A program made the position numbers and the translations under genes. From Chryseobacterium pennae (GTDB lineage Bacteria > Bacteroidota > Bacteroidia > Flavobacteriales > Weeksellaceae), in the NCBI RefSeq assembly GCF_003385515.1, contig NZ_QNVT01000038.1:1-50798 (forward strand): a stretch of DNA of 50,798 nucleotides, given 5' to 3'. The notes below the pieces were generated by a model. That model did no database searches. It was given only the letters and a program-made list of their open reading frames with translations, and was not told where the DNA came from. Of this stretch, positions 1-8,058 are shown in pieces (position 1 is the stretch's first letter; every line of letters starts with the position of its first letter).

Positions 1-119
1 TATGTTGCAAACTGATCTATAGAATATTTGCTGTGGTAAAAAGAGAGGAACCTTTTGTAAATTTAACAAGATATAATTTGCATATGTCTTAGAATACACG
101 AATGTTCATATTAAAATAA

Positions 120-317
120 AATAGCTCTAAGATCTATGTTTCTATGCGGTTCAATCTTTTTTAACCACATAGAAATATAGATGATAAATGGACATTAAAC
201 TATTCGTGCATCCGTGGCGATTATTCAGCAGTATTCAATTTTATCATAGATAAAATCCTTGCGCCTTAATAATACAGCCTATTCATAGTAATCTTGCGTC
301 TTTGCGTTTTCCAACAC
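120..317. repeat. Dispersed intergenic element, copy 1
   Basis: This noncoding stretch closely resembles 15331-15500. Shared landmarks, in the same order, are a CTATGyGGTT...AACCmCATAG inverted repeat (142-151 with 163-172), a GCATCCGTGrCGATTAT block, a perfect 8-bp hairpin ATTTTATC/GATAAAAT (238-245 with 249-256), TCCTyGCGCCTTAA, and a TTTGCG...GCGTTT..CCAAC end. The 8-bp stem is identical in both copies while its 3-base loop differs (ATA here, GAA in copy 2), which suggests that structure is conserved. The right end runs into the 3' end of the HxlR gene (stop at 279). Alternatives are a MITE-like remnant or a structured RNA. No ORF is present. Confidence 0.7.
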
Positions 318-653
318 ATTATCACCTTCAGGAATCAACAGTTTTCCCCAATCATTCAACTGCCACAGAATGGTAACCAACTTTTCCCCAAGTTCAGTCA
401 GAGTATATTCAACTCTGGGAGGAAGCTCATTAAAAGACTGCTTCGTCAGAATGCCATCTTCCACCATTTCTGTGAGTTGCTGATTAAGAACTCTCCGGTC
501 TACTTTCGCAATTCCACGCAAAAATTCACTGGGGCGTTTCTTTCCCTCATTAATCTGCCAAACGATGGGAATTTTCCATTTTCCACTAATGGTATTAACG
601 GCGACTTCCAATGGACAAATTTTATTTTCTTCAGCTCTTCCCTTTATTTCCAT
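279..653 (-). CDS. HxlR/MarR-like winged-helix regulator
   Basis: A 124-aa HxlR-family DNA-binding repressor. It shows the family core: an N-terminal Cys (C13, in KICPLEV), then SGKWKIPIVWQI at about residues 23-34, the recognition helix RRVLNQQLTEMVEDGI, and the wing RVEYTLTELG. In characterised relatives (YodB, HypR, QorR) the N-terminal Cys at this position is a thiol redox or electrophile sensor, so a redox role here is inference. It diverges from a peroxiredoxin-like gene 96 bp away, a typical regulator-target layout. The last residues (roughly NAKTQDYYE) are encoded inside the dispersed repeat at 120-317, so the C-terminal tail is probably not ancestral. Confidence 0.88.
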   Translation of the reverse strand: MEIKGRAEENKICPLEVAVNTISGKWKIPIVWQINEGKKRPSEFLRGIAKVDRRVLNQQLTEMVEDGILTKQSFNELPPRVEYTLTELGEKLVTILWQLNDWGKLLIPEGDNVLENAKTQDYYE

Positions 654-749
654 AAAATTGACTTTTTTATCCCTATGGGTGAAAAATATGCGTTATTGCT
701 TATTTATAGCGGCTTTTAGACCTTTGTAAAAATAATAAAATTTAGAAAA

Positions 750-1388
750 ATGAATACACTGGCCAAACAGATCGAACATTTGAATCAGGAATTATCTTCG
801 CAGCTTCCACAGGAAATACTGGAGGCATTTGGAAACTCTATAGAGGATTTAAAGACAAAAAAAATTAATGAAAACAGCGTTCAGATAGGAGATCAGATGC
901 CGGAATTTTCATTACCAAATGCTTTAGGAAAAATAATTAGTTCTGAAGATATTCTTAGAAATGGGAAAATAATTTTGGCTTTTTACAGAGGAAGCTGGTG
1001 TCCTTACTGTAATCTGGAATTAAAATTTTTACAGGATCATCTTTCCAGAATAAAAGATAAAGGAGCCACTTTAATTGCTGTTTCTCCACAAAGTCCGGAT
1101 CAGTCTTTAAGCATGATGGGAAAAAATAAACTTGAGTTTGAAGTATTGACCGATATTGACAATAATTTTGCTGAAAAATTAGGAATCACTTTTCAGTTAC
1201 AGGACTTTGTAATTCCTTACTATAAAAGTCTTGGAATTAATCTTTCTGATTTCAATAAAAATAATGATAATGTTTTACCGGTTCCAGCTGTTTTTGTGGT
1301 GGATGAAAATAGAGTAGTTACTTATAAATTTTTAGACGTAAATTACATGAATCGAGTAGATGTGGAAGAATTAATAAATTCATTATGA
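750..1388 (+). CDS. Peroxiredoxin-like AhpC/TSA protein
   Basis: A 212-aa thioredoxin-fold protein of the AhpC/TSA superfamily, closest in style to the PRX-like2 group. The active-site stretch FYRGSWCPYC gives a CxxC pair at C84 and C87 instead of the PxxxTxxC site of typical peroxiredoxins. The second half has the usual VSPQSPDQS and VPAVFVVDENRVV strands. There is no signal peptide, so it should be cytoplasmic. It probably reduces peroxides or disulfides, but the electron donor cannot be read from sequence. The divergent HxlR regulator and the 4-bp ATGA overlap with the downstream alkC-like gene suggest an inducible stress operon. Confidence 0.85.
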   Translation: MNTLAKQIEHLNQELSSQLPQEILEAFGNSIEDLKTKKINENSVQIGDQMPEFSLPNALGKIISSEDILRNGKIILAFYRGSWCPYCNLELKFLQDHLSRIKDKGATLIAVSPQSPDQSLSMMGKNKLEFEVLTDIDNNFAEKLGITFQLQDFVIPYYKSLGINLSDFNKNNDNVLPVPAVFVVDENRVVTYKFLDVNYMNRVDVEELINSL

Positions 1389-2185
1389 CAGAAAAAAGAA
1401 AAGGAGCCCGCTCTATAAAAGATATTCCAGCTGATATTTTATTCCAGTTGAACAGAGGTGAAATTGAAACGGCTAATCTTACAGAATGGCTGGCGGTAGA
1501 CCAAAGACTTTTACTTAAAAATTTATTAGAACAGAATAATAGAGTAGAATATTTAAATCCGATTCTGGAAAAGGTGGGTCAGTTGAAAAAGCAGACAGTC
1601 AATACAACCAATGAAGCTATTGGATTGGGAATCCTTGATCTTGCACTCAAAAACCGGGATGAAAATTTTCTTTCAAAGTTATCCACACACCAGGCGGATC
1701 TGGTTCGATGTTGGGCAGCTTATACCATTGGGCGAAATAACGCTTTTAATATTGAAGAAAAGCTGGAAAAGATCAAATCCTTTGCCTCAGACACTCATTT
1801 TGGGGTAAGAGAGATCTGTTGGATGACAGTACGTCCGGACATTTCGAAAAACCTTGAAGAAAGTTTGTCAATCTTATCAGGATGGACGAATCATGATAAT
1901 GAAAATATCAGACGTTTTGCCAGTGAATCCACAAGACCAAGAGGAGTGTGGTGTGAGCATATTGATGAATTAAAACAAAATCCCGGATTAGGACTGGAAA
2001 TCTTAGAATCATTAAAATCTGATCCTTCAAAATATGTACAGGATAGTGTCGGCAATTGGCTGAATGACGCCAGCAAATCCCAACCGGAATTTGTAGTGGA
2101 GATATGTGATGAGTGGCTTCGGAAAAGTGATACCAAAGAAACTCAATATATTGTTAAAAAAGCACTGCGTACCCTCCGTAAGTGA
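1385..2185 (+). CDS. AlkC-like DNA alkylation repeat protein (HEAT-like)
   Basis: A 266-aa all-helical HEAT-like repeat protein. Two blocks match the AlkC/AlkD DNA-glycosylase superfamily: RRFASESTRPR (176-186) and DSVGNWLNDASKSQP (220-234). AlkC proteins excise 3-methyladenine and related alkylated bases without base flipping. The family call is firm, but activity is inferred. The start codon overlaps the stop of the peroxiredoxin-like gene (ATGA), implying translational coupling of redox defence and alkylation repair. The stop codon lies only 3 nt before the first DnaA box of the array at 2189-3379. The gene itself contains an isolated TTATCCACA at 1679-1687. Confidence 0.8.
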   Translation: MTEKRKGARSIKDIPADILFQLNRGEIETANLTEWLAVDQRLLLKNLLEQNNRVEYLNPILEKVGQLKKQTVNTTNEAIGLGILDLALKNRDENFLSKLSTHQADLVRCWAAYTIGRNNAFNIEEKLEKIKSFASDTHFGVREICWMTVRPDISKNLEESLSILSGWTNHDNENIRRFASESTRPRGVWCEHIDELKQNPGLGLEILESLKSDPSKYVQDSVGNWLNDASKSQPEFVVEICDEWLRKSDTKETQYIVKKALRTLRK

Positions 2186-2187
2186 AA

Positions 2188-3380
2188 GTTATCCACAAAG
2201 TTATAATTTGAATTAAAAATATGCTCAGATTTTTTCCAGATCAAACTATCAGCTAAATTTTATAGTATCACATCAAAAGACGATTGATTTTTGATGCTGA
2301 GTTTTAACCTACCCTTGCCAAGGTTATAAACCTTGACAAGGGTAGAAAGACAGAAAACCAGATTGAAGCATTTTGGAAATCAATAAATGAATTGTATTAA
2401 AATCATCTGCATAAATCTGTAGTTAAAAAAGTTATCCACAATATGGGATTGTAGAAAAATATTGATATATCTATCATAAATACAATTGATTATAAAATGT
2501 TCTGTTGAAAGGGTTTTTCAGCAATAACTCTAATTGATAAGCTAAAAAAGTTATCCACAATATGGAATTGTAGAAAAGTAGGTCTCGTATTTATCATAAA
2601 ATTAAGAGGTTATAAAATCCCCATTTTAAAAGACTTTTCAAAAATAAGTCTAATCTTCAATGTGAAGAAGTTATCCACAATGTTAAATATGATTAAGAAA
2701 TGTTCTCGAATTTTTCCGGTCAAAATATCCTTCTAAAAAAGAATCATCCGTGTAAATCTGTTCAATCCGTGGTTAAAAAAGTTATCCACAATATGGGATT
2801 GTCGATTAATAGATGCTATATCTATCATAATTATAGTAGTTTATGAAATATGCTTGTTGAAAAGGTTTTTCAGAAATAAGTCTAATAAATCGTGTTGAAA
2901 AGTTATCCACAATGTCAGAATATGAATTAAAAATCCTCTCAAATTTCTTCAGCTCAAAATGTCATTTAAAAAAAGAATCATCCGTGTAAATCTGTTCAAT
3001 CCGTGGTTAAAAAAGTTATCCACAATATGGAAGTGTTGATTAATATATGTTATATCTATCATAATTACAGTAGTTTATGGAATATGCTTATTGAAGAGGT
3101 TTTTCAGAAATAAGTCTAATAAATCGTGTTGAAAAGTTATCCACAATGTCAGAATATGAATTAAAAATCTTCTCAAATTTCTTCAGCTCAAAATGTCATT
3201 TAAAAAAAGAATCATCCGTGTAAATCTGTTCAATCCGTGGTTAAAAAAGTTATCCACAATATGGGATTGTTGATTAATAGATGCTATATCTATCATATTT
3301 ATAGTAGTTTATGAAATATGCTTGTTGAAAAGGTTTTTCAGAAATAAGTCTAATAAATCGTGTTGGAAAGTTATCCACAA
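2188..3380 (+). repeat. Alternating A/B tandem repeat, one DnaA box per unit
   Basis: Each unit starts with GTTATCCACAAT. Box-to-box distances are 243, 119, 120, 111, 121, 113, 121, 113 and 121 bp. Two unit types alternate. Type A (about 121 bp) continues with ATGGGATTG and contains TCTATCATAA and TTTTTCAGAAATAAGTCTAA. Type B (about 113 bp) continues with GTCAGAATATGAATTAAAAA and ends with ATCCGTGTAAATCTGTTCAA then TCCGTGGTTAAAAAA. Units starting at 2782-3250 form A-B-A-B-A with nearly identical copies, so the recent repeat is a 234-bp dimer. The units at 2432 and 2551 are older A types, 2671 is a divergent B, and 3371 is a truncated unit. A and B share little beyond the box and its A-rich flank. 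Confidence 0.85.
2309..2345. repeat. Near-perfect palindrome inserted in first B unit
   Basis: Arms of 17 bp (2309-2325 and 2329-2345) pair with one mismatch around a 3-base ATA loop; the core reads CCTTGCCAAGGTT/AACCTTGACAAGG. It lies in the middle of the first repeat unit, which is 243 bp long instead of about 113. The two ends of that unit still match type B (GAATTAAAAA on the left, ATAAATCTG..GTTAAAAAA on the right), so about 130 bp including the palindrome appears to be an insertion. Confidence 0.75.
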
Positions 3381-3416
3381 TATGGAAATTTGAATTTGAA
3401 TCACCCCTATTTAAAA

Positions 3417-4175
3417 TCACCATTTCTCAGTCAGATACTTCCAATATCTTTTAGGAACATGTTGTACATGAAGTTTCAGGTTTTTCCTTTCAATAATATT
3501 GGTTTTTGTAAAATATCGCTGCCAAAGCGTTTGATAGTTCTTTTCCTCCTCATGAAAGTTCTCCTGATAATTCCTGATATCCAGTTTTTCATCCGGATAA
3601 AAGAAATCTGAGGTTTCCAGATCATAAAGAATTCCATAGTTTCTTCTCAAGTCATAGATCATCCACTTCTGATCCTGATAACGGTCACTAAAATGTTTTC
3701 TGATCAAAGGAAGAACATTGAAATCAGGATCTATTTTTGAGAAGAAAATATCGTCCTGCATTTTCTCGAAACGGACAAAAGCTGTCATTCGATGACTTTC
3801 TCTGTCAACTGACTTACAGATTTTGGAAATCTTCATGATATCAGCATCTGCGTAATTTTCCAGAATATTTTCTTCTGGATTTTTTATAGATTGTCTTACT
3901 GCGGATAATGTTACTTTCTCCAATTCCGGATCTTCAGATAAGAAAACTTTTAAAAGTTTATAAATACCCTGCTTACCAAGATTTTGTTCCAATTTTTTCA
4001 GGACCCGATCAGATTTATCTGTTTGGGTAATGACTTCATGGATCTCAGCAAAAATATTTTCCTGATGGAATCTTTCTTTGCTTGCTATTTCTACATTCTG
4101 ATAACGGTATTCGAAAACTTCAAATATCGCTGTGAAAAGGCCTTCGAAACTGCCATCATAAAGTATTGTGTGCAT
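3417..4175 (-). CDS. DUF4130 DNA-metabolism protein (TIGR03915 family)
   Basis: A 252-aa protein of the DUF4130/TIGR03915 family. It begins with the characteristic MHTILYDGSFEGLFTAIFE and contains HRMTAFVRFEKMQDDIFFS, DFNVLPLIRKHFSDRYQDQ and WMIYDLRRNYGILYD. In other bacteria this family is found beside the radical SAM protein TIGR03916 and is sometimes fused to a uracil-DNA-glycosylase-like domain, which is why a DNA repair or modification role is assigned; the chemistry is unknown. Here it is the unfused form, and its radical SAM partner lies 2.5 kb away on the same strand at 6643-7902. Its 3' end faces the DnaA-box array. Confidence 0.85.
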   Translation of the reverse strand: MHTILYDGSFEGLFTAIFEVFEYRYQNVEIASKERFHQENIFAEIHEVITQTDKSDRVLKKLEQNLGKQGIYKLLKVFLSEDPELEKVTLSAVRQSIKNPEENILENYADADIMKISKICKSVDRESHRMTAFVRFEKMQDDIFFSKIDPDFNVLPLIRKHFSDRYQDQKWMIYDLRRNYGILYDLETSDFFYPDEKLDIRNYQENFHEEEKNYQTLWQRYFTKTNIIERKNLKLHVQHVPKRYWKYLTEKW

Positions 4176-4336
4176 CTGATATAATAAATCTAAATTGTAT
4201 AAATAATTTTTTGAAAACTGTCAGACGATTTAATCATCTTTAAAAGCTTTCTAACCCAAGAAAGTTTATTAAATTTATTTTTCGGAATCCGTCTTTAAAT
4301 TCAGTACCGAAGATACTCTAAAAATAAAATACTAGG

Positions 4337-5173
4337 ATGAACTCAATGATCATAAAACCTAAAAATGAGATTCTGAAAAAATATATTCAGTATTTCCTTT
4401 TCTTTAAAAAAACGGATCAGGAACTTTTAAATTATACTACTTTTCCCAATACTAATCTCTGTCTTGCAATTTATAAACACAATCAGGTTTCCTATACCAA
4501 TGAAGGTGAAACTAACCTTTGTGAAATTACCAACGGTAATACTTTTATAAGCCGGTTATATGGATTTCATAAAGCTCCTTTTAATGTAAATATTCATTGT
4601 GCCCTGGATCAGATATGCATTGTTTTTCAACCTTCGGCTCTAAGGGTTTTTACTGATGAGTCTTATGAAAATCTCATGCTTTCCGAGACTGTTTTTGATG
4701 AGATATTTCCTTTTGAAAGAAATTTCCTTGATGAAATTTTTGATATGACTGATTTTGCAAAAAGAGCTGATGCGCTTGAAATTTTGCTTTGCGAAAATTT
4801 AAAAGACAATATCCCCTACAAAATAAAAGAAGCATTGATCCTTATTAATAATAATGAATTTCTAAGTATTGATGAGCTTTCTAAGAACCTTAAAATTAGT
4901 GAAACTACATTATTCCGTTTATTTAAAAATAATTTAGGACAGAATCCTAAATCTTACCTAAAAACAATACGATTCAGGAACGTATTAAATGATATTTTGA
5001 AACCGAGAAATTCTCTCACAGGAATTGCATATCAAAATCAATATTATGATCAGTCTCATTTTATTAAAGATTTTAAAAATCTTACAGGATTTGCCCCCAA
5101 TAAAATAGCAGAAAAAATATCTGTGACCCAAAAAGATTTAGCATGGATTTATCAAAAATTAGAAAATGAATGA
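4337..5173 (+). CDS. AraC-family transcriptional regulator
   Basis: A 278-aa regulator with an N-terminal ligand-sensing domain (about 1-160) resembling the DUF6597 type that precedes AraC domains, then a C-terminal AraC double helix-turn-helix (about 170-265). Visible HTH landmarks are LSIDELSKNLKISETTLFRLFK (first HTH) and YYDQSHFIKDFKNLTGFAP (second HTH and signature). It lies 54 bp upstream of a co-directional S41 protease gene, with no recognisable terminator between them. The effector is unknown. Together with the S41 gene it separates the DUF4130 and radical SAM genes, which are usually adjacent. Confidence 0.88.
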   Translation: MNSMIIKPKNEILKKYIQYFLFFKKTDQELLNYTTFPNTNLCLAIYKHNQVSYTNEGETNLCEITNGNTFISRLYGFHKAPFNVNIHCALDQICIVFQPSALRVFTDESYENLMLSETVFDEIFPFERNFLDEIFDMTDFAKRADALEILLCENLKDNIPYKIKEALILINNNEFLSIDELSKNLKISETTLFRLFKNNLGQNPKSYLKTIRFRNVLNDILKPRNSLTGIAYQNQYYDQSHFIKDFKNLTGFAPNKIAEKISVTQKDLAWIYQKLENE

Positions 5174-5227
5174 TTTTTACAATTTTTATATTCTTTAATT
5201 GTTGTTTTTTGCCTGAAAATATTGTTA

Positions 5228-6646
5228 ATGAAAATTAAACTTTTTGTGTGGATTGCTGTTGTGTTTTCTTGTAATCTTTGGAATGCACAGACCTCATGTA
5301 ATTGTAAAGAGGTGTTACAGAAAATAATTTTGAAAATTGAAAGCGAATATCCCGGATTTGATACCAAAACAAAAGATAAGCTTCTGTATGAAACCTTGAA
5401 GAAAAATACGCTTACTTCTTCTGATAATGTGAAGAATGATGAAGCTTGCCTGGATGTGTTGAAAAGCTATACAGGTTTTTTCAAAGACAGACATATTTGG
5501 GTTCTGCCCAACCAGGTCAGCCAGGCTGTTCCAAAGCCGGGGATTAATACTAAGCCATTAGATATAAATCTTAAAAAGTTTATTAAAGATATTCAAAAGC
5601 AAAAAGATGAATTTGAAGGAATTTGGAAAAATGACGATTATGAAATTGGTGTCAAGAAAATAAATGACAAAGAATATGTAGGATTTATTATAAAAGCTGA
5701 CCCAAAATACTGGAAACCTAACGAAATTAAATTCAGGTTATTCTCAGATGGAAGTTATGAATATTACAGCCAGGATCATTCTATACAAAAAGGAAAATAT
5801 AAGATGTATGACAACACACTTTTATCCTTTAATGAGATCAAAATCAATTTTGTAAAACAACTCCCCCATCCAGCATTGAGTGCTACAGAAATTGAAGGTA
5901 AAATAAGCGAAATCAATGGAACTTATATCAAAAAAATAAGCCCAAAAACAGTGATGATCAGGCTTCAATATTTCAGTTATTCATTTGTAGATAAAATAGA
6001 AAAACTACTGAAAGACAATAAGAAAACTTTGGAGGAAGCAGAGTTCTGGATTATTGATGTAAGAGGTAATGGAGGAGGAACAGATAATGCTTATAGAAAT
6101 ATTTTGCCTTACATTATGACCAATTCTATAAGAAAGCTTGGCGTTGAATATTTAGCGTCACCTACATTAATTCAGACTTCGGAAAATTATTTAAAAGGAA
6201 TAATGAAAGATTCTATTAAAAATAAAGAAGAAATAATCAATTTAAAGACAAGAATTGCCCAGTTAAAAAATAGCCCGGGAGAATATGTGAATCATAACCA
6301 GAGTAAAGTCACTGTTGATTCAATCTCCTTAGCTGTTAAAAGTCCTGCTCAAATTGTAATTTTAGCAGATAATCATACCGGAAGTGCTGCTGAAAATTTT
6401 CTTTTAAGTGCAAAACAAAGCAAAAAAGTTAAAATTATGGGAACTCCGTCTTCAGGAGTTCTGGACTATGCTAATGCAATGTTTTTCGACTATGGATGCA
6501 ATGATTATAAATTACTGATGCCTACTTACCGATCTTTCAGATTACCGGACTATCCTATTGATAACATTGGAGTGCAGCCAGATATTTATCTTGACGAAAG
6601 TGTTAAAGACTGGGTTCATTTTGCGGTAGATTATTTGGAAAATTAA
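5228..6646 (+). CDS. S41 family C-terminal-processing-like peptidase
   Basis: A secreted or periplasmic 472-aa serine protease of the S41 family. I chose ATG 5228 over the upstream TTG at 5222 because it gives a clean signal peptide (MKIKLFVWIAVVFS...NAQ). The catalytic domain is C-terminal: FWIIDVRGNGGGTDN at about 275-288, and the nucleophile in HTGSAAENFLLSAKQ, with Ser about 386. The central part (about 130-240) is a beta-rich insert; no PDZ domain is evident, so this is a tricorn/IRBP-like variant. It may share a transcript with the AraC gene. Its stop overlaps the convergent radical SAM gene by 4 bp. The substrate is unknown. Confidence 0.83.
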   Translation: MKIKLFVWIAVVFSCNLWNAQTSCNCKEVLQKIILKIESEYPGFDTKTKDKLLYETLKKNTLTSSDNVKNDEACLDVLKSYTGFFKDRHIWVLPNQVSQAVPKPGINTKPLDINLKKFIKDIQKQKDEFEGIWKNDDYEIGVKKINDKEYVGFIIKADPKYWKPNEIKFRLFSDGSYEYYSQDHSIQKGKYKMYDNTLLSFNEIKINFVKQLPHPALSATEIEGKISEINGTYIKKISPKTVMIRLQYFSYSFVDKIEKLLKDNKKTLEEAEFWIIDVRGNGGGTDNAYRNILPYIMTNSIRKLGVEYLASPTLIQTSENYLKGIMKDSIKNKEEIINLKTRIAQLKNSPGEYVNHNQSKVTVDSISLAVKSPAQIVILADNHTGSAAENFLLSAKQSKKVKIMGTPSSGVLDYANAMFFDYGCNDYKLLMPTYRSFRLPDYPIDNIGVQPDIYLDESVKDWVHFAVDYLEN

Positions 6647-7902
6647 AATAAACTCAGCTGCTGTGAAAATTGATTATGAAATTTAGAAGAACTTCCACCA
6701 ATCAATAGTTGTCTGAAGTTTTTATCCGTTAAATATTTCAGATAGGCATTGCCTGCATTAAAATCAATAAAATATTTAGCTCTGTTAACAGCTGTTCCCA
6801 ATTGTTTCAAATGATCCAGTGTTAACATCTGAAAACGTCTTGCACTGATGATTTTCTGAGCAGATTTGACTCCAATTCCCGGAATTCTTAAAATCATCTG
6901 ATAATCGGCAGTCTGGATATTTACTGGAAACTGATGTAAATTTCGGAGTGCCCAGCTCAGCTTGGGGTCCATTTCTAAATCAAGAAAAGGAATATTGGGA
7001 TCTAAGATTTCTTCAGCTTTAAAGCCATAAAATCGCATCAGCCAGTCAGATTGGTATAATCTGTTTTCACGAAGCATCGGAACTGCAGTAGTGAGTGAAG
7101 GAAGTCTGTTGTCCTCTAAAACCGGAACATAGCCGGAATAATACACCCTTTTCAGGTTGAAATTTTTATAAAAGTGATCTGCAACTTTGATAATTTGCAG
7201 ATCATTTTCATTAGTGGCTCCTACAATCATTTGTGTAGATTGTCCTGCAGGGGCAAACTTAGGAACCTTCTTTAAAATCTTTTTTTCGTCCTGATACTGG
7301 ATTATCCCTTTTTGAATATATCTCATAGGGTTGATCATATCCTCTCTGTTCTTTTCAGGAGCTAATAATTTTAAACCACTTTCGGTTGGGATTTCCAGAT
7401 TTACCGAAAGCCTGTCCGCATATAATGCTGCTTCCTGCATTAATTCATCGCTCGCTCCCGGAATAGATTTCAAATGAATATAACCGTTGAAATTTTCTTC
7501 CAGACGTAATTTTTTGGCAACTCTTACAAGCCGTTCCATCGTTGTATCTGCATTTTTGAAAATTCCGGAACTTAGAAATAATCCTTCAATAAAATTCCTG
7601 CGGTAAAAATTAATGGTCAGGTCTACAACTTCCTCTACCGTAAATGCCGCCCTTTTTATATCATTTGAACTTCTGGATACACAATAAGCACAATCATAAA
7701 TACAATGATTGGTCAGTAAAATCTTGAGTAAAGAAACACATCTTCCATCTTCGGTATAGGTATGACAAATGCCGCTTGCGGAACTATCCCCCAAAGCCCC
7801 TTTTTTATTCTTTCTGGTTCCTCCGCTTGATGAGCACGAAACATCATATTTTGCAGCATCTGCGAGGATTTCAAGCTTTTCTTTAAGACGGTCAAAATTC
7901 AT
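6643..7902 (-). CDS. Radical SAM protein, putative DNA modification/repair (TIGR03916)
   Basis: A 419-aa radical SAM enzyme. The [4Fe-4S] cluster motif CxxxCxxC is C67-C71-C74 (NHCIYDCAYCVSR). A glycine-rich SAM-binding region follows, and a helix-hairpin-helix DNA-binding motif (ILRIPGIGVKSAQKIISARR) lies at about 337-356. This layout defines the family annotated as putative DNA modification/repair radical SAM protein (TIGR03916), the regular genomic partner of the DUF4130 protein present at 3417-4175. The substrate is unknown. An N-terminal Cys-rich stretch (C23, C46, C55) might bind another cluster, but that is speculative. Same strand as its partner, separated by two genes on the opposite strand. 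Confidence 0.88.
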   Translation of the reverse strand: MNFDRLKEKLEILADAAKYDVSCSSSGGTRKNKKGALGDSSASGICHTYTEDGRCVSLLKILLTNHCIYDCAYCVSRSSNDIKRAAFTVEEVVDLTINFYRRNFIEGLFLSSGIFKNADTTMERLVRVAKKLRLEENFNGYIHLKSIPGASDELMQEAALYADRLSVNLEIPTESGLKLLAPEKNREDMINPMRYIQKGIIQYQDEKKILKKVPKFAPAGQSTQMIVGATNENDLQIIKVADHFYKNFNLKRVYYSGYVPVLEDNRLPSLTTAVPMLRENRLYQSDWLMRFYGFKAEEILDPNIPFLDLEMDPKLSWALRNLHQFPVNIQTADYQMILRIPGIGVKSAQKIISARRFQMLTLDHLKQLGTAVNRAKYFIDFNAGNAYLKYLTDKNFRQLLIGGSSSKFHNQFSQQLSLF

Positions 7903-8058
7903 ACAGTAAAGAGTTTGATATTATTTTTATCGTAATTATGTTTTAATTTTGTTCAAATTTAGTTCCAAAATTGATAAATGTCAACCTTTTTTCATAGAAG
8001 TTATCAACAAAAAAGAGTCTCAAAATCATTATATTTACGCCTCATTAAAGTTTATATC

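Larger units (their letters stand above)
2186..3416. other. Candidate replication origin / DnaA-box cluster
   Basis: This gene-free 1.23-kb region holds ten perfect TTATCCACA DnaA boxes, all on the + strand, starting at 2189, 2432, 2551, 2671, 2782, 2903, 3016, 3137, 3250 and 3371. In the rest of the window I found by eye only six exact boxes on either strand (1679, 8553, 12063, 15548, 15750, 15897). DNA between boxes is very AT-rich and could unwind. The region lies between convergent genes, so no ORF promoter fires out of it. It could be oriC or a datA-like DnaA-titration locus. dnaA, dnaN and gidA are not in the window, which is not decisive because dnaA often lies away from oriC in Bacteroidota. 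Confidence 0.6.

Noticed and set aside
294..719. 141-aa + strand ORF
   Set aside because: Antisense to the HxlR gene; composition is that of a shadow frame, and the HxlR protein is clearly recognisable.
2188..3380. CRISPR array
   Set aside because: Repeats are regular, but the conserved core is only about 12 bp, the intervening sequences are themselves repeated (A/B types), and no cas gene is near; a DnaA-box repeat fits better.
7978..8058. 27-residue N-terminal extension of HMG-CoA reductase
   Set aside because: It includes typical promoter-like DNA and no family match; homology starts at MNHKPIEGF (8059).
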